From NCBI GenBank assembly GCA_002309915.1, contig DBYT01000123.1, positions 1 to 14,509 of the forward strand: a DNA stretch of 14,509 nt. Direction: 5' to 3'. The stretch is from Bacteroidales bacterium UBA1179 (GTDB lineage: Bacteria; Bacteroidota; Bacteroidia; Bacteroidales; Bacteroidaceae). Shown one piece after another: positions 11,688 through 14,509 of the stretch. The position numbers and the translations under genes are program-made. The notes under the pieces were generated by a model. The model ran no database searches, was not told the DNA's origin, and saw nothing but the letters and a program-made list of their open reading frames with translations. Position 1 is the first letter of the stretch. Each line of letters starts with the position of its first letter.

Positions 11688-14261
11688 TCAGTACTGCAGG
11701 TGAACTGCAATTCTCAAGCCCCATTGGTCAACATTGGGGCTGTTTTTATATGTCATTCTCTTGAACCAGTTGATTGACATAATCTTGAAAATATTCTCCA
11801 CGCCGGCGCCTATTTCCACGAACGGCTCTTTCATGACCGTGCCTGTTGCCTGACTTCGGCCCGTGGGATATGAGAATATCTTACCGCTTGTGTCAATCGC
11901 AGGATTGTTACGGTCGTTGAGCGAACCCCAGGTTCCGCGACAATACAGCACCTCTCTCAACTTTAGATTCTTAATAAGAGGAGTGCGGTTGAATATGAGT
12001 CCGTTCATGTAATACACCACATCCCATGTGAGGTGCTGGTCCAGAACGAACTCCATGGGAGTCATGGTCTCGAAAGTCTCCTTTCGGTATGTATATGAAA
12101 GGTTGGCGTTTGGAATAATCAGCAGCGGGTAGGGTGCCTGTCCCCAGATCTTTCCGGCACGGAGCATAACGTCAAAATAACCCACCGGTGCTGCCATCAG
12201 ACGCTGACGGTATGAGAATTCTGTGTGTTGGATTGAGTAATCACTACCCAATACTCCGGCCTTGGAGATAGAGTGGTTAAGGGTAAAGACCGGAAGTTCC
12301 GGAGTCTTGCTCTTCCTGTTCCATTTGTGCTGAACAAATTTCTCTCCAGGAGCATATCTGACGCCTACTTCCAGCTCGGTCTGCATTATGTTGTCAACAG
12401 GTCCGCTGCCGTCACTCTTTTCCATTGTGATGAACTTAGTGGCCTCGTTTATCCTGTTGCGTACAATTCCGGTAAAAGTAAAACCGCTGTGACGTTCTAG
12501 TGTGTATGTCAGTTCCGTATTCCTGACATAACCTATCAGGTCATCAGGCAGACGCTTCAGAGACAGCAGGAAATTGTCCTTGTTCGTATATAAGTACTGT
12601 TGGCCGTACTGGTAGATGTCATAGTCATGCTGTAGCCTCAGAGAGTGTATGGGGAACTCGTTCCATTGCTCTTTCTTAGGCTTGAACGAGTATTCAAGTC
12701 TTCCTGAATACTTGATCTTTTTATCATCAACTCCATAAATAAGGTGACCCGTGCCGAAAAGGTGGGGATTAAGATAAGCGGTCGTCATTCCACCGAACTT
12801 CAGTCTTATCTTTTCCATACCGTTGTAACTAATCGTGGTGTTTACCGGACCTATGTACAATGGTGTGTTCTCCTCTTTTATAGGAATGTATCCTGAGAAC
12901 AGAAGGTTGATAAACTGTTCTGTCCAGTAGTAAACGGGAACTTTGCGTAACCTGGCAAGCATCTCTTTTACATCCATTGTCTTGCCTCCGTCTGTTTCTC
13001 CTTCTTCGCTGCGGTATTGAGCCCAGAACTCGTTGTCTCTCTTCAGGGCGTCTGCCGATTCTATTATATGCTCCTGATGCGTAAACGGCTCCTTGTCAAC
13101 CTCGTCGTTGAATTTGTATCCCGAGTAGAATACCTCACGACGTCCGTAGATGCCGTCTATGAAGTCATACAGTTTGAATTCCGCTGTGATGCTCTCGTAA
13201 GTAAGAAGCCGCGGATGCTCGCTGTCACGTGCAAATCTCTGCTCTACATTCATGTATTCCACAAAGTTCAGATTGATGTCGTAAGGTACGTTCATCTGAA
13301 CCCACTTTACAAAATGTGTGGAATCGACAGTGATGTAAAGATGGCCGGTAAAACCGAATGACTGAAGGTTCCTGGGAACAAAAGCCAGATCTACACACTG
13401 CTCACCTTCAACCGTAATGGTGTCCTGAAGGTAATATCTGTAGTATGATGTTGCATAGTCTGCAAACGGGCTCACAAATTCGTTGCGAAGTATCAGAACC
13501 TTCTCGTTGAAAAGGTCAACATCCCTGAGAGTGGCCTCCACCGCTGCTCTGACTTCTTCATCAGGAAGGAAATCCTCTATTCCCACCCATTCTCTTCCGT
13601 GAACTACCTGCTTATCCCTGGACGGCCTCCTCTGATAGTAGTCTGTAGCGGCCAGTTCACGTGATGAAACATTCAGAATGGGCTTTCCCGAAACTTTTGA
13701 TGTGTCCACATAATCCGTCAGGAATGGGAATTTGCGGAACATGGCCTGCTGTTGTTTTTCTTCAGTGAAATTATCAAGGGCTACAATGTATGTCTCATAT
13801 CTGTCCCTTGACAGGTACTCATTATTGAATGGGTTGTCATCATTCTTGCGATTGATGATCTCGGTTATAAGCTCAACGGCAGGATTTCCCTTCTTCTCGT
13901 ACTTCTCCTTCTTGGAACGTATTACAACCTCATCTATCTGGTAGGATATCTCCTTGAGAGTTATCTTGAGCGGGAATACGGTTTTGTCTGATAATTGTAT
14001 TTCGCAGTTCTGGAATCCCAGGCAGGAGGCGACCAGTGTCTGACCTTTTACCGGGCCGTTGAATGAGAAATTTCCTTTGGAGTCAGTGATGCAGCCTAAA
14101 GATGTGTCTTTGAGTCTTATGGTGGCGTAGGAGAGTATTTCTCCGTTCTCATCCTTTACGTTTCCGCTTATTCTGACGCTGGACCCTTGGGCGTACAACA
14201 CAATAGTTCCCGCCATAAGCAGGAACAGAACGATAAGCGTTTTTCTCAGTAGTCTAATCAC
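11688..14261 (-). CDS. carboxypeptidase-regulatory-like and DUF5686 outer-membrane protein
   Basis: An 857-residue envelope protein with a signal peptide (cleavage probably before Q25 in LYAQGSS). A carboxypeptidase-D regulatory-like beta domain follows (about 28-115: VRISGNVKDENGEILSYATI, TDSKGNFSF, SCLGF, ending IDEVVIRSKK), as in the N-termini of many SusC-type receptors. The rest matches the DUF5686 family, with alternating amphipathic strands towards the C-terminus ending in the aromatic residue Y857, typical of an outer-membrane beta-barrel. It lacks a TonB-dependent receptor plug, so it is not SusC. Function is not established. The start codon is GTG (14259-14261); the next in-frame ATG, at residue 16, falls inside the signal sequence. 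A TATCTTTG box lies 55 nt upstream. It converges on the rpoD unit with a 12-nt gap, and that unit's terminator sits within its last codons. Confidence 0.88.
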   Translation of the reverse strand: MIRLLRKTLIVLFLLMAGTIVLYAQGSSVRISGNVKDENGEILSYATIRLKDTSLGCITDSKGNFSFNGPVKGQTLVASCLGFQNCEIQLSDKTVFPLKITLKEISYQIDEVVIRSKKEKYEKKGNPAVELITEIINRKNDDNPFNNEYLSRDRYETYIVALDNFTEEKQQQAMFRKFPFLTDYVDTSKVSGKPILNVSSRELAATDYYQRRPSRDKQVVHGREWVGIEDFLPDEEVRAAVEATLRDVDLFNEKVLILRNEFVSPFADYATSYYRYYLQDTITVEGEQCVDLAFVPRNLQSFGFTGHLYITVDSTHFVKWVQMNVPYDINLNFVEYMNVEQRFARDSEHPRLLTYESITAEFKLYDFIDGIYGRREVFYSGYKFNDEVDKEPFTHQEHIIESADALKRDNEFWAQYRSEEGETDGGKTMDVKEMLARLRKVPVYYWTEQFINLLFSGYIPIKEENTPLYIGPVNTTISYNGMEKIRLKFGGMTTAYLNPHLFGTGHLIYGVDDKKIKYSGRLEYSFKPKKEQWNEFPIHSLRLQHDYDIYQYGQQYLYTNKDNFLLSLKRLPDDLIGYVRNTELTYTLERHSGFTFTGIVRNRINEATKFITMEKSDGSGPVDNIMQTELEVGVRYAPGEKFVQHKWNRKSKTPELPVFTLNHSISKAGVLGSDYSIQHTEFSYRQRLMAAPVGYFDVMLRAGKIWGQAPYPLLIIPNANLSYTYRKETFETMTPMEFVLDQHLTWDVVYYMNGLIFNRTPLIKNLKLREVLYCRGTWGSLNDRNNPAIDTSGKIFSYPTGRSQATGTVMKEPFVEIGAGVENIFKIMSINWFKRMTYKNSPNVDQWGLRIAVHLQY
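11717..11747 (+). terminator. Rho-independent terminator of the rpoD unit, inside the opposite gene
   Basis: AGCCCCA (11717-11723) pairs with TGGGGCT (11735-11741) in a 7-bp, mostly G-C stem with an 11-nt loop, followed by GTTTTT. It begins 42 nt after the stop codon at 11675. It lies entirely within the 3' coding end of the leftward DUF5686 gene, where the same bases encode the Asn-Val-Asp-Gln-Trp-Gly region. Confidence 0.75.
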
Positions 14262-14316
14262 ACCTTATTCATATATACGACAGTCTGCCCGTCGTATTAT
14301 TCCTCATTATCGTATG

Positions 14317-14324
14317 CAAAGATA
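14317..14324 (-). promoter_or_regulatory. Bacteroidota -7 box for the DUF5686 gene
   Basis: On the minus strand this reads TATCTTTG, an exact TAnnTTTG match 55 nt upstream of the GTG start at 14261. No TTTG occurs at the preferred -33 distance. Confidence 0.6.
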
Positions 14325-14459
14325 AGCATTCTTTGCCAATAGTGTGATGCAATAATTCCGGCCCAGGGTAGAAGCCTATATCCGCGGCTCGCGTATGTCG
14401 GTAGAAATGAATGAGTTCCCTTCAATGCTACATTTTTTTAGAAAAAAGTCTCCAAAATA

Positions 14460-14491
14460 TTTGGTCAGAATCTAAACTCGCCATATCTTTG
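14460..14491 (+). promoter_or_regulatory. full-consensus Bacteroidota promoter firing out of the right edge
   Basis: TTTG (14460-14463), a 20-nt spacer and TATCTTTG (14484-14491) form a complete -33/-7 promoter, the only one in the window with both elements at standard spacing. An A/T tract (about 14430-14460) precedes it, like an UP element. Transcription would start near 14498, in CGCTTTCCGAAAGG. That context recalls leaders of stable-RNA genes in Bacteroidales, but the transcribed gene is outside the window. The rest of 14325-14459 holds no gene that I can support. Confidence 0.75.
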
Positions 14492-14509
14492 CATCCGCTT
14501 TCCGAAAGG

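Noticed and set aside
11387..11710. A minus-strand frame with a Ser-Gly repeat
   Set aside because: The repeat is only the complement of the Pro-Glu codons of the real plus-strand gene.
14407..14475. Possible 22-codon peptide upstream of the right-edge promoter
   Set aside because: No promoter or start context supports it, it runs through an A/T tract, and it overlaps the -33 element.
1..14509. Mobile elements, CRISPR arrays, tRNA genes, prophage or defence islands
   Set aside because: I looked for direct repeats with spacers, transposase or integrase motifs, terminal inverted repeats and cloverleaf ends and saw none. Gene content and codon use look uniform across the window.

Overview
The window looks like ordinary chromosomal backbone of a Bacteroidales bacterium (Bacteroidota). 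Three things point there. Promoters carry the Bacteroidota -7 box TAnnTTTG, and most starts lack a Shine-Dalgarno sequence. The primary sigma factor is the short 286-residue type. Several gene families are typical of the group: a carboxypeptidase-regulatory/DUF5686 outer-membrane protein, a secreted C1B peptidase and a lipoprotein M16 peptidase. The genus cannot be fixed from the sequence alone.

Layout, left to right. (1) The 5' part of a leftward pyruvate phosphate dikinase gene runs off the left edge. It is divergent from a rightward RlmD/TrmA-type RNA m5U methyltransferase gene, and the spacer holds two back-to-back TACCTTTG boxes. (2) Downstream of the methyltransferase are a small secreted TonB C-terminal-domain protein and an unrecognised small lipoprotein, closed by a strong bidirectional terminator. 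(3) Convergent to these is a leftward unit made of the RNase P RNA gene (rnpB), followed only about 25 nt later by a zinc-ribbon/FHA protein gene. (4) A rightward pair encodes a secreted C1B (bleomycin hydrolase/PepC-like) cysteine peptidase and a lipoprotein M16 zinc peptidase; it ends in a 15-bp perfect hairpin. (5) A Do/HtrA serine protease gene stands alone with its own promoter and terminator. (6) rpoD is followed after one base by a 177-residue secreted protein of unknown function. (7) A large leftward gene (carboxypeptidase-regulatory domain plus DUF5686 outer-membrane barrel) converges on the rpoD unit, and the rpoD-unit terminator lies inside its last codons. (8) The right edge carries a complete Bacteroidota promoter (TTTG-N20-TATCTTTG) firing out of the window, possibly into a stable-RNA gene.

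Functionally this is housekeeping (RNA modification, RNase P, primary sigma factor, PPDK) mixed with envelope protein quality control and peptide breakdown (HtrA, C1B, M16) and outer-membrane proteins. I found no CRISPR array, insertion sequence, prophage, tRNA or defence system, and nothing I would call a new system. The observations most worth checking are the rnpB-FHA adjacency, the altered phosphopeptide-pocket residues in that FHA domain, and the tight coupling of rpoD to a secreted protein of unknown function.
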